Source: an uncultured Ruminococcus sp. (GTDB taxonomy: Bacteria > Bacillota > Clostridia > Oscillospirales > CAG-272). Taken from it: a stretch of 7,183 nucleotides of DNA. The notes under the pieces are model-generated. The model ran no database searches. It was not told the DNA's origin and saw only the letters and a list, made by a program, of their open reading frames with translations. Below are positions 5,112 to 7,183 of this stretch, piece by piece. The position numbers and the translations under genes are program-made. The stretch spans positions 1-7,183 of the forward strand of contig CACXBN010000386.1 of assembly GCA_902765885.1 (NCBI GenBank). Direction: 5' to 3'. How positions within the stretch are numbered: position 1 is the stretch's first letter; each line of letters starts with the position of its first letter.

Positions 5112-7181
5112 ATGCCAAGGGAATATTCACTTGAGCGTACCAGAAATATCGGCATTATGGCTCATATTGATGCCGGTAAGACAACAACCACGGAACGTAT
5201 CCTGTTTTATACTGGCAAAACCCATAAAATAGGCGATACCCATGATGGCACCGCAGTTATGGACTTTATGGAACAGGAGCAGGAGCGCGGAATCACAATC
5301 ACTTCCGCTGCTACCACATGTTTCTGGAAAGGTACGCGAATCAATATTATCGATACACCGGGGCATGTTGATTTTACGGTCGAAGTTGAACGTTCACTCA
5401 GAGTTCTTGACGGATCGGTAACTGTACTATGTGCAAAAGGCGGTGTTGAACCGCAGTCAGAAACAGTCTGGCGTCAAGCCAACAAATATAACGTTCCCCG
5501 CATGGCTTACATCAACAAAATGGACATCACGGGAGCAAACTTTTATCGTGTCGTAGACATGATGAAAGAACGCCTTAAGGCTAATGCAATTCCTGTCCAG
5601 TTGCCTATCGGAGCCGAGGACACTTTCAAAGGCATTATAGATTTAATGTCTATGGAAGCAGACGTCTATTACGACGATCTCGGAAAAGATATGCGTGTTG
5701 AGCCTATTCCTGAAGATATGCTTGAAAAAGCACAGGAGTATCGCGGCGCGATGATAGAAGCCATCGCGGAAACCGACGAAGATCTGTTTGACAAGTACTG
5801 CAACGGAGAAGATATTTCTGTTGAAGAACTTAAAGCGGCCCTCAGAAAGGCTACCATTGAAAACAAGATCGTACCGGTAACATGCGGAACGTCATACAAA
5901 AACAAAGGCGTTCAGAAATTACTTGATGCAATCGTTGATTACATGCCTTCTCCGCTGGATATACCCGCTATAAAGGGAATCGATCCGGCAACCGAAGAGG
6001 AGATAGAACGTCACCCTTCCGATGACGAACCCTTCTCTGCCCTAGCTTTCAAAATAATGACTGACCCGTTCGTCGGCAAACTGTGTTTCTTCAGAGTATA
6101 CTCCGGAAAACTGGAAACAGGATCAACGGTATACAACCCTGGAAAGCATGCCCGTGAACGTTTTGGCAGAGTTCTGCAGATGCATGCAAATGACAGAAAA
6201 GACATAGACTGTGTTTATTCAGGCGACATCGCCGCAGTGGTTTCCGTAAAGAACACCACGACCGGAGATACGTTCTGTGATGAAGCACATCCTATTATTC
6301 TTGAGTCCATGCAGTTCCCGGAACCGGTTATCTCGGTAGCGATCGAGCCTAAGACCAAGGCAGGCGAAGAAAAAATGGGCATTGCCCTTTCAAAGCTTGC
6401 TGAAGAAGACCCGACATTCCGCACATACACCGACTCCGAGACAGGACAGACCATTATTTCCGGTATGGGCGAATTACATCTGGAAATCATAGTAGACAGA
6501 CTTCTCAGAGAATTCAAAGTAGAAGCAAATGTCGGTGATCCCAGAGTTTCATATAAGGAAACAATAAGAAAACCCGCAGATTCAGATCTTAAATATGCCC
6601 GTCAGTCCGGTGGTAAAGGACAGTATGGTCATGTCAAGATCCATATCGAACCGAACGAACCCGGTGCGGGCTTCGTATTCGAAAACACCGTTGTAGGCGG
6701 AGCTATTCCGAAGGAATACATACCAGCTGTCGAAGCCGGTATACGCAGTGCAATGGAATCAGGTGTCCTTGCAGGGTACAATGTAGTAGACGTTAAAGTC
6801 AATCTGTATGACGGTTCATATCACGAAGTTGACTCTTCCGAAATGGCCTTCAAGATTGCAGGATCCATGGCTTTCAAGGACGCAATGAAAAAAGCAGACC
6901 CCGTTCTTACCGAACCTATAATGAAGGTAGTAGTCGTTACTCCCGAAGATTATATGGGTGATGTAATCGGCGGTCTCAACCAGAGAAGAGGAAATGTGAC
7001 ATCTATGGAGCCCGTTTACGGTGCTTATCAGATAACGGCATTTGTCCCGCTCTCTGAAATGTCAGGTTATTCAACAGACCTCAGATCCCGTACTCAGGGA
7101 CGCGGTCAGTTCTCTATGGAACCTGATCACTTTGCCGAAGTACCCAAGAGCATTCGTGATAAGATAGTTCTTGGAAATTAA
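5112..7181 (+). CDS. fusA: Elongation factor G
   Basis: EF-G is the cytoplasmic GTPase that drives ribosomal translocation and, with RRF, ribosome recycling. The 689-residue protein is complete and of normal length. GTPase motifs are the P-loop AHIDAGKT (17-24), switch I around RGITIT (59-64), DTPGH (81-85) with catalytic His85, and NKMD (135-138). The G5 loop reads CGTSYKNKG (258-266), whereas many EF-Gs have a G-S-A core. Approximate domains are G domain 1-285, II 286-400, III 401-480, IV 481-603 and V 604-689. GMGELHLEI (451-459) marks domain III. The domain IV tip carries SYHEVDSSE (569-577) with His571, the residue that reaches the decoding site. The end, RSRTQGRGQFSMEPDHF (658-674), is typical of domain V. 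The str-operon position argues for the main translational EF-G rather than a paralogue. It is the third gene; tuf would be expected next, beyond the window. Confidence 0.98.
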   Translation: MPREYSLERTRNIGIMAHIDAGKTTTTERILFYTGKTHKIGDTHDGTAVMDFMEQEQERGITITSAATTCFWKGTRINIIDTPGHVDFTVEVERSLRVLDGSVTVLCAKGGVEPQSETVWRQANKYNVPRMAYINKMDITGANFYRVVDMMKERLKANAIPVQLPIGAEDTFKGIIDLMSMEADVYYDDLGKDMRVEPIPEDMLEKAQEYRGAMIEAIAETDEDLFDKYCNGEDISVEELKAALRKATIENKIVPVTCGTSYKNKGVQKLLDAIVDYMPSPLDIPAIKGIDPATEEEIERHPSDDEPFSALAFKIMTDPFVGKLCFFRVYSGKLETGSTVYNPGKHARERFGRVLQMHANDRKDIDCVYSGDIAAVVSVKNTTTGDTFCDEAHPIILESMQFPEPVISVAIEPKTKAGEEKMGIALSKLAEEDPTFRTYTDSETGQTIISGMGELHLEIIVDRLLREFKVEANVGDPRVSYKETIRKPADSDLKYARQSGGKGQYGHVKIHIEPNEPGAGFVFENTVVGGAIPKEYIPAVEAGIRSAMESGVLAGYNVVDVKVNLYDGSYHEVDSSEMAFKIAGSMAFKDAMKKADPVLTEPIMKVVVVTPEDYMGDVIGGLNQRRGNVTSMEPVYGAYQITAFVPLSEMSGYSTDLRSRTQGRGQFSMEPDHFAEVPKSIRDKIVLGN

Positions 7182-7183
7182 CA

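Overview
The window reads as the chromosomal rpoBC-str region of a Gram-positive, low-to-moderate GC bacterium. It is most likely an anaerobic member of the Bacillota (Clostridia, perhaps a gut or rumen fibre user). Three things support this: the beta' trigger loop has no large SI3 insertion, S12 has the longer (137-residue) Gram-positive form, and every gene has a strong AGGAGG-type ribosome binding site. The genus cannot be named from this sequence alone.

Layout, all on the + strand: (1) 1-1267 is the 3' part of rpoC, closed by an intrinsic terminator at about 1273-1305. (2) 1306-1376 holds an extended -10 promoter and ribosome binding site for 1377-3695, a complete GH31 alpha-xylosidase of the YicI type, which ends in a very strong GNRA-loop terminator at 3752-3786. 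(3) 3858-3886 is a near-perfect housekeeping promoter followed by a structured leader of about 100 nt. (4) rpsL (3997-4410), rpsG (4552-5022) and fusA (5112-7181) form the str operon. The window ends two bases after the fusA stop, where tuf would be expected. The spacers between rpsL/rpsG (141 nt) and rpsG/fusA (89 nt) contain no gene but do contain foldable RNA.

RpoC, S12, S7 and EF-G are core transcription and translation machinery. The alpha-xylosidase is a catabolic enzyme, predicted to be cytoplasmic and to remove non-reducing alpha-1,6-xylose from imported xyloglucan fragments such as isoprimeverose. It is walled off by terminators on both sides and has its own promoter, so it looks like an independent unit lodged between rpoC and rpsL. 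That slot often holds a small L7Ae-like protein gene (ybxF) in Bacillota.

Most of the window is ordinary. The points most worth a second look are the GH31 gene inserted in a conserved core locus, a natural arginine in S12 at the position where K-to-R gives streptomycin resistance in other bacteria, and a possible S7 autoregulatory RNA between rpsL and rpsG. I see no CRISPR array, mobile element, tRNA, rRNA or defence system.
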